Part shown: positions 17,705 to 24,927 of the stretch, piece after piece
How the letters are laid out: each line of letters starts with the position of its first letter
How positions within the stretch are numbered: the stretch's first letter is position 1
From: a bacterium
GTDB lineage: Bacteria > NPL-UPA2 > JAUVJM01
DNA: 48,410 nucleotides
Reading direction: 5' to 3'
Assembly (NCBI GenBank): GCA_030606215.1
Contig: JAUWGW010000010.1
Coordinates: forward strand, 1 to 48,410
Position numbers and translations under genes: made by a program
Notes under the pieces: generated by a model
The model's database searches: none
What the model saw: the letters and a program-made list of their open reading frames with translations, nothing else
What the model was told of the DNA's origin: nothing

Positions 17705-18741
17705 AAGCAGCGGTTTTTGAAGGTCCCGGGAAGATGGAAGTAAAAGAGGTGCCACAACCTTCGTGTGGAAAAGGGGAGGTGTTGATTAAAGTAGAGGCAT
17801 GTGCAATTTGCGGGACGGACATCAGAATTTATCGCTATGGTCAGAAGAATGTAAAACCACCTCATATAATCGGTCATGAGATAGCAGGCACAGTTGAGAA
17901 GGTAGGCTCAGGCGTAGATGGAATCAAAACAGGCGAGCAGGTAATCCTTGTGACTTCTGTAGGTTGCGGGAAGTGTAAATTCTGCCGCAAAGGATGGCAT
18001 AACCTCTGTTCTAATGGAGTGGCAATTGGCTACTACTATCAAGGAGGATTTGCGCAATATATGACAGTTCCAGAACCTGCCGTCAGCCAGGGTAACATAA
18101 TACCATTTCCCGGCAAACTATCTTTTGTATCTGCATCAATCGTTGAACCTCTCTCATGTTGTATTAACGGGCAGGATTACCTAAGAATCAACTCTGAGGA
18201 TATTGTTGTGATATTCGGTTGCGGCCCAATAGGATGCATGCACGCTGAACTGGCAAAGGTAAAAACGGCAGAACAAATCATAATGGTCGATGTTGATGAG
18301 AAAAGGCTGAGGATGGCAGAAAAGTTTTTGCCGGACATTATCATCAATTCTTCAGAGAAGGATCCGGTGGAAGAAATCATATCAATTACAGATGGAGGAG
18401 CTGATGTAATCATTGTTGCCTGCGGGGTGAACAAAGTCCAGGAGCAGGCAATTCAGGTATCAAATAAGAAAGGCAGAATAAGCTTCTTTGCAGGTTTGCC
18501 GAAGGATAAGCCAGTCATCACCCTTGATAGCAATATCATTCACTATGAGGAGATAAGTATCTTCGGCGCATTTGCATCCTATGAAAGGCAGTATAGAGAA
18601 GCGCTTGAATTTATAGTCGATAACAAAGTTAATGCTGAGAAAATAGTAACTCACAGATTTCCATTGGAGAAAATAGTTGAAGCGATTGAAGCAGCGGGAA
18701 GTGGTGAAGGACTAAAAGTTGTAATTGAACCATGGAGATAA
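17701..18741 (+). CDS. Zinc-dependent medium-chain dehydrogenase (polyol/threonine dehydrogenase type)
   Basis: A 346-residue MDR-family oxidoreductase. Catalytic zinc ligands fit C38 (CAICGTD), H59 and E60 (GHE). The structural zinc site is C89, C92, C95 and C103 (CGKCKFCRKGWHNLC). The NAD(P) fold has VIFGCGPIGCMHAELAK. The family includes sorbitol/L-iditol, threonine and other secondary-alcohol dehydrogenases, and the substrate cannot be read. It is the first of four sugar-catabolism-like genes and overlaps nadA by ATGA. With the SDR, isomerase-like protein and kinase downstream, it probably oxidises a polyol or sugar for entry into that pathway. Confidence 0.85.
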   Translation: MKAAVFEGPGKMEVKEVPQPSCGKGEVLIKVEACAICGTDIRIYRYGQKNVKPPHIIGHEIAGTVEKVGSGVDGIKTGEQVILVTSVGCGKCKFCRKGWHNLCSNGVAIGYYYQGGFAQYMTVPEPAVSQGNIIPFPGKLSFVSASIVEPLSCCINGQDYLRINSEDIVVIFGCGPIGCMHAELAKVKTAEQIIMVDVDEKRLRMAEKFLPDIIINSSEKDPVEEIISITDGGADVIIVACGVNKVQEQAIQVSNKKGRISFFAGLPKDKPVITLDSNIIHYEEISIFGAFASYERQYREALEFIVDNKVNAEKIVTHRFPLEKIVEAIEAAGSGEGLKVVIEPWR

Positions 18742-18744
18742 AAA

Positions 18745-19521
18745 ATGAAACTGAAAGATAAAATTGCAATTGTTACGGGGGCGGGGCGCGGTCTTGGCAA
18801 AGGGATAGCGCTTCGTCTTGCAAGGGAAGGCTGCAACCTTATGGTGAGCGATATTGATATTGAGGCTGTTAAAAAGGCTGCAGAAGAAATCAAAACAATC
18901 GGGCGAGAAGCAATTTTTGCAAAAACTGATGTGAGTGACAAAAGTCAGGTCGAAGAAATGGTCAATGAGGCTAAGGAAAAATTCAGCAGGATAGACATAC
19001 TTGTAAATAATGCCGGGGTTACTACAGTCGGTCATATTACAAAGTTAACGGAAAAAGAGTGGGACAGATGTCTTGATATTAATCTGAAAGGTGTCTTCCT
19101 CTGCACCAAGGCAGTTGCAGGTATCATGATTGAACAGAAAAACGGGCGTATAATAAACATCAGTTCCAAATCGGGTAAGCAGGGGGGGTTGTGGCTTTCA
19201 GCCTACTCTGCTTCCAAATCCGGGCTTATAGGGTTAACACAAAGTCTTGCTCTTGACCTCGCCCAATACGGGATAACCGTTAATGCAATATGTCCCGGGA
19301 TAGTCTTCACCCCTCAATGGGATAAACTAATAGTGGAATATGCCAAAAAGCTGAATATTCCGGAAAGCGAAGTAAAATCTTACTACGTGAAGAAGATACC
19401 TCTTGGAAGAAACGCGACTGTAAAAGATGTTGCAAACGTTCTTGTTTTTCTTGTTTCTCAGGAGGCAGATTATATGACCGGGCAGGCTATTAATGTTACC
19501 GGTGGACAGGAGATGAGGTGA
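18745..19521 (+). CDS. Short-chain dehydrogenase/reductase
   Basis: A 258-residue classical SDR. The cofactor motif is TGAGRGLGKG (11-20), with D36 in SDID after the second strand suggesting NAD preference. NNAG is at 88-91, catalytic S140 or S141 with Y154 and K158 (YSASK), and the C-terminal QAINVTGGQEM is typical. It lies 3 bp after the zinc dehydrogenase gene and 3 bp before the TIM-barrel gene. It likely oxidises or reduces a sugar or polyol in the same pathway; the substrate is unknown. Confidence 0.88.
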   Translation: MKLKDKIAIVTGAGRGLGKGIALRLAREGCNLMVSDIDIEAVKKAAEEIKTIGREAIFAKTDVSDKSQVEEMVNEAKEKFSRIDILVNNAGVTTVGHITKLTEKEWDRCLDINLKGVFLCTKAVAGIMIEQKNGRIINISSKSGKQGGLWLSAYSASKSGLIGLTQSLALDLAQYGITVNAICPGIVFTPQWDKLIVEYAKKLNIPESEVKSYYVKKIPLGRNATVKDVANVLVFLVSQEADYMTGQAINVTGGQEMR

Positions 19522-19524
19522 AAT

Positions 19525-20439
19525 ATGGCTAAAGTAACGCTTGGTGTTAATGCTTGTTTTGCAGTTGGCAGATACCCTGAACCTGAAGAGTGGCTTGAAA
19601 TTGTTGGGAAAAAACTTGACCTCAGGTACTGTCAGTTCTTCTCAGACCTTATAGAGCCGCGTGTTGAGGAAACCATAAAGGAGAGAATGTGCAAAAGAAC
19701 TAAGGAAGCCGCTCAAAAATATAATGTGAAGATACACAGTAATTTCACGGGAACAGCGCCGCACTGGTGTCATACGCTGCTCCATCCCGATGAAGGAATG
19801 AGGAAAGACGCTCTCCGATGGTGGGAAAGTTTTTTCAGGATGACCCCAGCGCTTGGGGCAAATGCTGTGGGAAGTCTTCTCGGCTCATTTTCCGTGAGGG
19901 ATATAAAGAACCAGGATAGGAGGAAACTTCTAATCGACGAGGTTATAAAAAAATGGCATTATCTCTCAGAATTAGCTAAAAACATAGGGCTGGACTACAT
20001 AATGTTTGAACCAATGTCAGTTAAAAGGGAGATACCATCAACGATTGCTGAAACAGAGAAGTTTTATGAACGCCTTAATGAAGGTGCTTCTCTTCCTATT
20101 AAGATTTGTCTTGACATTGGACATGGAGCAAGATGTTCAGGAAAGGAAGAAGATAGAAATCCATATGCATGGATAGAACGATTCGCCGCACGGGCCCCCG
20201 TAATTCACATTCAACAGACAGATGGAGTAACAAGTAAACACTGGCCATTTACCACTGAACATAACAAGGTCGGGATAATTGATGCAGAGAAAGTCCTTTC
20301 TGCAATTTCCCGCTCGGGAGCGAAGGAAGTTCTCCTTGTTCTGGAAATATTCCACTCATTTTTTGAGCCGACGGAAGATAAGGTCATTGATGACCTCTTG
20401 ATAAGTGTGGAATACTGGAGAAAATACGTCAAGGAATAA
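19525..20439 (+). CDS. Sugar phosphate isomerase/epimerase-like TIM barrel protein
   Basis: A 304-residue protein of the xylose-isomerase-like/AP-endonuclease-2 TIM barrel superfamily. Likely metal-site segments at barrel strand ends are YIMFEPMS, CLDIGHGARCSG, VIHIQQTDG with HWPFT, and LLVLEIFHSFF; several Glu, Asp and His residues fit a divalent-metal isomerase. The phrase FGVN/LGVNACFAVGRYPEPEEW at the start resembles sugar epimerase relatives. Its place between two dehydrogenases and a rhamnulokinase-like kinase suggests ketose/aldose isomerisation or epimerisation before phosphorylation. The exact sugar is not deducible. Confidence 0.75.
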   Translation: MAKVTLGVNACFAVGRYPEPEEWLEIVGKKLDLRYCQFFSDLIEPRVEETIKERMCKRTKEAAQKYNVKIHSNFTGTAPHWCHTLLHPDEGMRKDALRWWESFFRMTPALGANAVGSLLGSFSVRDIKNQDRRKLLIDEVIKKWHYLSELAKNIGLDYIMFEPMSVKREIPSTIAETEKFYERLNEGASLPIKICLDIGHGARCSGKEEDRNPYAWIERFAARAPVIHIQQTDGVTSKHWPFTTEHNKVGIIDAEKVLSAISRSGAKEVLLVLEIFHSFFEPTEDKVIDDLLISVEYWRKYVKE

Positions 20440-20449
20440 AATTAAAGTA

Positions 20450-21973
20450 ATGGATGCGAAAAAAAATTATCTGGCTTTTGACCTGGGAGCAGAAAGTGGT
20501 CGGGCAATCTTAGGGAAATACGACGGGTCCAAATTAACTTTACATGAGATACATCGATTTTCTAATGGACCTGTGGTAATCTTCGGCCGGATGCACTGGG
20601 ATATACTTTACCTCTTTGAAGAAATAAAGAAAGGACTGGCTCTCACTGTTAAGGAAGGGAACCGGGAATTAGCAGGAATTGGCTGTGATAGCTGGGGGTG
20701 CGATTTTGGATTGGTCGGGAAAGATAATACTCTGCTTGGGTACCCTTATCACTATCGGGATAGCCGCACCGACGGCATGTTGGAGGCAGCATTTCAGAAA
20801 GTGAGCAGGGAGGAAATCTTCCAGCACACCGGAATTCAATTCATGAAAGTCAATACTCTCTATCAACTCCTCTCCATGGTAATTTCAAAATCTCCTCTCC
20901 TTCAAATATCCGAGTGTCTCCTGATGATAGCTGACCTTTTTCATTTCCTTCTTACAGGGGAGAAAGTAGGCGAGTTTACTCTGGCAACAACATCTCAGGC
21001 TTACGATTCTCGCGAAGGGAATTGGTCCACGCCGCTGCTAAAAAAACTTGGCATACCAACTAAAATTATGCCGGAGGTAGTTGCTCCCGGGACAGTAGTA
21101 GGAAACCTTCTTCCCGAAATTGTTCAAGAAGCAAATCTCAAATCACCTTCTCCGGTAATCGCTTCAGCTTGCCATGATACTGCCTCAGCAGTGGCAGCTA
21201 CTCCTACAGGGGGAGATAACTGGGCATACTTAAGTTCGGGAACCTGGTCTCTTTTAGGGATAGAACTTCCTAAACCAATCATAAATAAGAAAGTCCTGAA
21301 ATATAACTTCACCAATGAGGGAGGAGCAGCTGGAACATTCCGTTTCTTAAAGAACATCACAGGGCTATGGCTGGTACAGCAGTGTAAGAAGAGCTGGGAG
21401 AAAGAAGGAAAGCATCTTTCTTATAATGAGCTTATGCAGATGGCGGCTGAAGCAAAGTCCTCTTTATCCCTGATTGACCCTGATGATGAAGCTTTTCTCA
21501 ATCCACCGGATATGCCTGCTGAAATTCTCAAATTCTGCCAGAGGACTTCTCAATCGCTTCCGGAAGATAAAGGAAGCATCATCCGTTGCATTCTTGAGAG
21601 CTTAGCAGTGAAATATAGGATTGTCATTGACCAGTTGGAAGAACTTTCTGGCTGCCGCATAGAACGATTGCATTTAATCGGCGGAGGAGCGCAAAACCAT
21701 CTCCTCTGTCAGTTCACTGCAAATGCCACCGGTATCCCGGTTGTGGCTGGGCCTGTGGAAGCAACAGCTATAGGAAACATTTTGATGCAGGCTATCGCTC
21801 GAGGGGACATATCTTCCCTGGTGGAGGGGCGGGAAATAGTACGCCGCTCGTTCTCCATTATTACCTATCAGCCGAAAGATGCCTCTTACTGGGAGGAGCT
21901 CTATCACCGTTTCCAGAAAACTACATCCCAACCCGTCATTCTGAGAAGCAGAGCGACGAAGAATCTCTCGTAG
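20450..21973 (+). CDS. rhaB: Rhamnulokinase-like carbohydrate kinase (FGGY family)
   Basis: About 507 residues. The FGGY kinase fold starts with LAFDLGAESGRAILG (phosphate-binding loop) and has GCDSWGCDFGLV, PYHYRDSRTDG, SACHDTASAVAATP, YLSSGTWSLLG and LHLIGGGAQNHLLCQFTANATG. These fit rhamnulokinase (L-rhamnulose to L-rhamnulose 1-phosphate) better than xylulokinase, but no rhaA or rhaD is nearby and the substrate may be another ketose. The ATG at 20450 matches the family start; a TTG at 20405 overlaps the previous gene. The last residues, PVILRSRATKNLS, are the translation of a dispersed palindromic repeat, so the native C-terminus has been replaced or extended. Confidence 0.85.
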   Translation: MDAKKNYLAFDLGAESGRAILGKYDGSKLTLHEIHRFSNGPVVIFGRMHWDILYLFEEIKKGLALTVKEGNRELAGIGCDSWGCDFGLVGKDNTLLGYPYHYRDSRTDGMLEAAFQKVSREEIFQHTGIQFMKVNTLYQLLSMVISKSPLLQISECLLMIADLFHFLLTGEKVGEFTLATTSQAYDSREGNWSTPLLKKLGIPTKIMPEVVAPGTVVGNLLPEIVQEANLKSPSPVIASACHDTASAVAATPTGGDNWAYLSSGTWSLLGIELPKPIINKKVLKYNFTNEGGAAGTFRFLKNITGLWLVQQCKKSWEKEGKHLSYNELMQMAAEAKSSLSLIDPDDEAFLNPPDMPAEILKFCQRTSQSLPEDKGSIIRCILESLAVKYRIVIDQLEELSGCRIERLHLIGGGAQNHLLCQFTANATGIPVVAGPVEATAIGNILMQAIARGDISSLVEGREIVRRSFSIITYQPKDASYWEELYHRFQKTTSQPVILRSRATKNLS

Positions 21974-22009
21974 ATTCTTCCCCTTCGCTTTGCTCAGGGT
22001 CAGAATGAC
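21935..22009. repeat. MITE-like palindrome, copy 3, running into the kinase gene
   Basis: GTCATTCTGA (21935-21944) and TCAGAATGAC (22000-22009) form the ends. The inside has AGAATCT (21959-21965) facing AGATTCT (21972-21978). The first half is read as the C-terminus of the kinase, whose TAG stop (21971-21973) lies in the centre of the palindrome. It also separates the plus-strand run from the minus-strand FadL gene and may serve as a bidirectional terminator. Confidence 0.75.
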
Positions 22010-22023
22010 ACGGCGTTTATATA

Positions 22024-23286
22024 TCAGAAGCGGTAAATTAGTGAGATTTCAGCTACATGGGATTTGCTATCGTAATCCCCATCTGTAGGAAAGAGATTTT
22101 TACTGTCTCCCGCTTCTTTCTCTACCCCTTTAGAATACATATAGGCGCCGTTTATTTCCCAATCCCCAAAGGTATATCCTAAACCCACAGAGAGACGGTG
22201 GGTGGAGGTATCAAACATTAGCGGGTCTAATGTCTCCCCCGGAACAGGAGAAGGATCCCACATATAGCCGGCTCTTAAAACTAAATCAGAATTGAGCTTA
22301 TATTCCGTCCCCAGATGGAAGGAGTAGGTATCTTCCCAATTCCGCCCGGTCACAACTTCATCAACTACGGCAGGAGCAAACGGATTGGTTGGATTGAAAA
22401 GCGAAATCGGACTATCCAATTTTTGAATTAGAGTATCCATTGAGGACCATTTTGTCCAATCCACCTGCGCGGCAAAAAGCCACTTCTCCAATCCCTTGTA
22501 AGACGCTCCAATTGAAGCAGTTTGTGGAAAAGTAAATTCCATATCAAAATTTCTACTCTCCTGCGGGTAGACTCCGCTGGTTAAAGTGATTGTTCCATCG
22601 AAATCAACCTTCGTTTCACTTCTCCATACAAACCCAATACACCATTCCTCTGCTGGAGACCACAGGAAACCCAGGTTACTTGAATAGTCTTCCCCTTCCG
22701 CACTTAAATCCGTTTCGGCTAAATACGGCAAAGGGTCCGGCGGGAAATAGGATAATAAACCGACGCTTTTCGCATCAATACTTGCCCAATCCCATCCTAT
22801 CCCTGCGCCCGCAATGAAATCTTCATTAACTCGGTATGAGACTCCCGTATGCAGCTTGTTGAGGCTTATTTCTGATTCTATAGAATTGTATTTGTACACA
22901 CTTTCATCGCTCCACTCCTGTTTCAGTCCAAAGGGCATATAGAACCCTACCCCCCACGCTACAGTTTCACTCAGGGGAAGGGAAAACGCAAGATGAGGAA
23001 TGGGCTGCCATTCGGGTTGGTTATCCTCTGTTTGCCCTGTGGGTATTTCATAACTGGCGTAGCCCTTTACAAAAGTGCTTCCAATGATAATCTGCTTTCC
23101 TTCCACCTGAAGTAATCCAGCCGGGTTCCAGTATATAGCTAAAGGGTCATCAACAATCCCTACATAAGCCCCCGCCATACCTGTAGCCCTCGCCCCTATA
23201 GAAGGAGCCTGAAATGAAGCCGCTTCTGCCAATGTGGACAACAAAATCATCAATCCACCTAAAAAAATAAGATTTAACCGTTTCAT
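22024..23286 (-). CDS. FadL/OmpP1/TodX-family outer-membrane transport protein
   Basis: A 420-residue predicted beta-barrel of the FadL family, which takes up hydrophobic compounds (fatty acids, aromatic hydrocarbons). The signal peptide MKRLNLIFLGGLMILLSTLAEA is cut before ASFQAPSIGARATGMAGAYVG. That block and DDPLAIYWNPAGL are the diagnostic N-terminal hatch motifs. Repeated amphipathic strands follow, and the chain ends in ISLIYRF with a terminal phenylalanine. The start at 23286 has GGAGGGGAGAGG just upstream; a longer reading to 23331 overlaps the promoter. It is monocistronic, between a repeat and the HD-GYP regulator gene. Confidence 0.9.
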   Translation of the reverse strand: MKRLNLIFLGGLMILLSTLAEAASFQAPSIGARATGMAGAYVGIVDDPLAIYWNPAGLLQVEGKQIIIGSTFVKGYASYEIPTGQTEDNQPEWQPIPHLAFSLPLSETVAWGVGFYMPFGLKQEWSDESVYKYNSIESEISLNKLHTGVSYRVNEDFIAGAGIGWDWASIDAKSVGLLSYFPPDPLPYLAETDLSAEGEDYSSNLGFLWSPAEEWCIGFVWRSETKVDFDGTITLTSGVYPQESRNFDMEFTFPQTASIGASYKGLEKWLFAAQVDWTKWSSMDTLIQKLDSPISLFNPTNPFAPAVVDEVVTGRNWEDTYSFHLGTEYKLNSDLVLRAGYMWDPSPVPGETLDPLMFDTSTHRLSVGLGYTFGDWEINGAYMYSKGVEKEAGDSKNLFPTDGDYDSKSHVAEISLIYRF

Positions 23287-23311
23287 AACCTCTCCCCTCC
23301 TTTTTTCAACT

Positions 23312-23339
23312 ATTGTATCAAATCTCATCAAACAGTCAA
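23312..23339 (-). promoter_or_regulatory. Sigma-70 promoter of the FadL-type gene
   Basis: On the minus strand TTGACT (23334-23339) and TACAAT (23312-23317) lie 16 bp apart. The -35 box overlaps the last codons and stop of the upstream HD-GYP gene (ends 23336). Transcription would start near 23305, about 20 bases before the ATG. Confidence 0.75.
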
Positions 23340-24331
23340 GTTTTAAAAAGTTTTAATGCTACCTTCACAACTTCAGGGTCAAACTGGCTTCCCGCTCCAG
23401 CTTTTAATTGTTCCAAAGCTTTTTTCTCACCCATCCCAGGACGATAGGGTCTATCCGACCTCATAGCATGGTAGGCATCAGCAACTGCCAGAATCCGAGC
23501 CCATGAAGGTATCTCTCCATTTTCTTTCCCTTCAGGATAACCTTTCCCGTTAAAACGTTCGTGATGATAGAGAACCATTGGAATAAACTTCTCTAAAAAT
23601 TCTATGGGTTGAAGAATAGAAGCCCCTATTTCTGGATGCTTTTTAATCTCCTTCCATTCCTCCTTATTTAATTTCCCCTTCTTCCTTAAGATTCGTTCGC
23701 TAATGCCTATCTTACCTATATCATGTAAAGTGCAGACATAGCGGAATATCTCCTTGTCCTCAGATGATAAGTCTAAATTTAGCCCTTCAAGGAGAAGCAT
23801 AGCATACTCAGCTACCCCCTCAGAATGGCTGGAAGTATAAGTGTCTTTAGCAGTGACGGCTGCCATTAACGATTCCACAGTAGAAGAGTAGGCTTTCTGC
23901 AGCCTCTCGTCTAAATCTTTTTTTACTATTTCCAGATGCTTTAACTCTTTCTTCTCTTTTATTCTCTGCTTTCTTCTCTTCACTCCATTTCTCACCAGGT
24001 CCTCCAACTTATCTTTATCAAAGGGTTTATATATGTAATCAAATGCTCCGAACCGCATCGCTTCAACCGCTGTATCCAATGTTGCATGGCCGGTAACCAT
24101 AAGCACCTGAATATCCGGGTTTATTCCCTTAATTTTCTTCAACACGTCAATACCGTTCATCTTCGGCATCCTGATATCTAAGAGAGCCACATCAACACGA
24201 TGTTTCTTAACGAATTCTAAGGCATCTTTGCCGTCTGAGTAAATAAACAAATTGTATTTATCTTTAAGAATCATCCTGAAGGATTCTCTGACTCCTAATT
24301 CATCATCTACAACTAAAATATTCTCTTTCAT
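23336..24331 (-). CDS. Response regulator with HD-GYP domain (predicted c-di-GMP phosphodiesterase)
   Basis: 331 residues: a receiver domain (about 3-118; phosphoacceptor D52, K102), a helical linker (about 120-150) and an HD-GYP domain (about 150-330) with H203-D204 in LHDIGKIG, HHERFNGKGYPEG and GYP at 264-266. HD-GYP proteins of the RpfG type hydrolyse cyclic di-GMP. The key metal residues are kept, so activity is likely. It overlaps the preceding regulator gene by 4 bp and is the last gene of the ketosynthase/two-component operon. Confidence 0.92.
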   Translation of the reverse strand: MKENILVVDDELGVRESFRMILKDKYNLFIYSDGKDALEFVKKHRVDVALLDIRMPKMNGIDVLKKIKGINPDIQVLMVTGHATLDTAVEAMRFGAFDYIYKPFDKDKLEDLVRNGVKRRKQRIKEKKELKHLEIVKKDLDERLQKAYSSTVESLMAAVTAKDTYTSSHSEGVAEYAMLLLEGLNLDLSSEDKEIFRYVCTLHDIGKIGISERILRKKGKLNKEEWKEIKKHPEIGASILQPIEFLEKFIPMVLYHHERFNGKGYPEGKENGEIPSWARILAVADAYHAMRSDRPYRPGMGEKKALEQLKAGAGSQFDPEVVKVALKLFKT

Positions 24332-24927
24332 TTTCCACTCCTTACCATTTGCCTGTTATTTAACCCTTTTATACCTAATTTGTCCATCTTATACTTAAGG
24401 ATTCTACGGCTTGTCTTGAGCGATTTTGCCGCTTTAGTCTGGACACCATTAGTCGCTGCAAGAGCAGATTGAATTAGATTTCTCTCAAAACTTTCCACTG
24501 CTTCCTGAAGCGATAATCCTTTTTTAGAGGAGAGCTTAGCCTGAAAAGCCAAAGGTGTGCTAAGTTTCTGCGGCTGTAATGCTCTCTCCACCACTAACCT
24601 TATCTCCTCCACATCCAATGGTTTGGTTATATAACCATAAGCTCCCATTTTCATTGCTTCCACTGCCATCTTTATTGTCCGAGCAGAAGTTAATACAACT
24701 ACTCTTGAGGGACAATTCATCTTCTTAAGTTTTCTTAACACCTCAATTCCATCTATTTCGGGCATGATGATATCTAATATGATTAAATCAGGAGAAGCAT
24801 TCTTAGCAATTTCTAAAGCTTGATGCCCACTTTCGCACATTATAACCTTATATTCACCGTCTAATACTACACCAAATGCCTCCAGGACACTTAATTCATC
24901 ATCAACAACAAGTATAGTCTTCATCAT
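24328..24927 (-). CDS. Response regulator with Fis-type helix-turn-helix, no AAA+ domain
   Basis: 199 residues: a receiver domain (about 3-118; D52 in LIILDIIMP, K102) joined by a short linker to a Fis-like HTH (about 140-190; LQEAVESFERNLIQSALAAT, then TKAAKSLKTSRRILKYKMDKLG). It resembles NtrC-class regulators without the sigma-54-activating AAA+ module, like PrrA/RegA regulators, so it probably binds DNA directly. It begins 1 bp after the kinase stop and overlaps the HD-GYP gene. It is a candidate to bind the repeated sites upstream of the operon, but this is untested. Confidence 0.9.
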   Translation of the reverse strand: MMKTILVVDDELSVLEAFGVVLDGEYKVIMCESGHQALEIAKNASPDLIILDIIMPEIDGIEVLRKLKKMNCPSRVVVLTSARTIKMAVEAMKMGAYGYITKPLDVEEIRLVVERALQPQKLSTPLAFQAKLSSKKGLSLQEAVESFERNLIQSALAATNGVQTKAAKSLKTSRRILKYKMDKLGIKGLNNRQMVRSGK

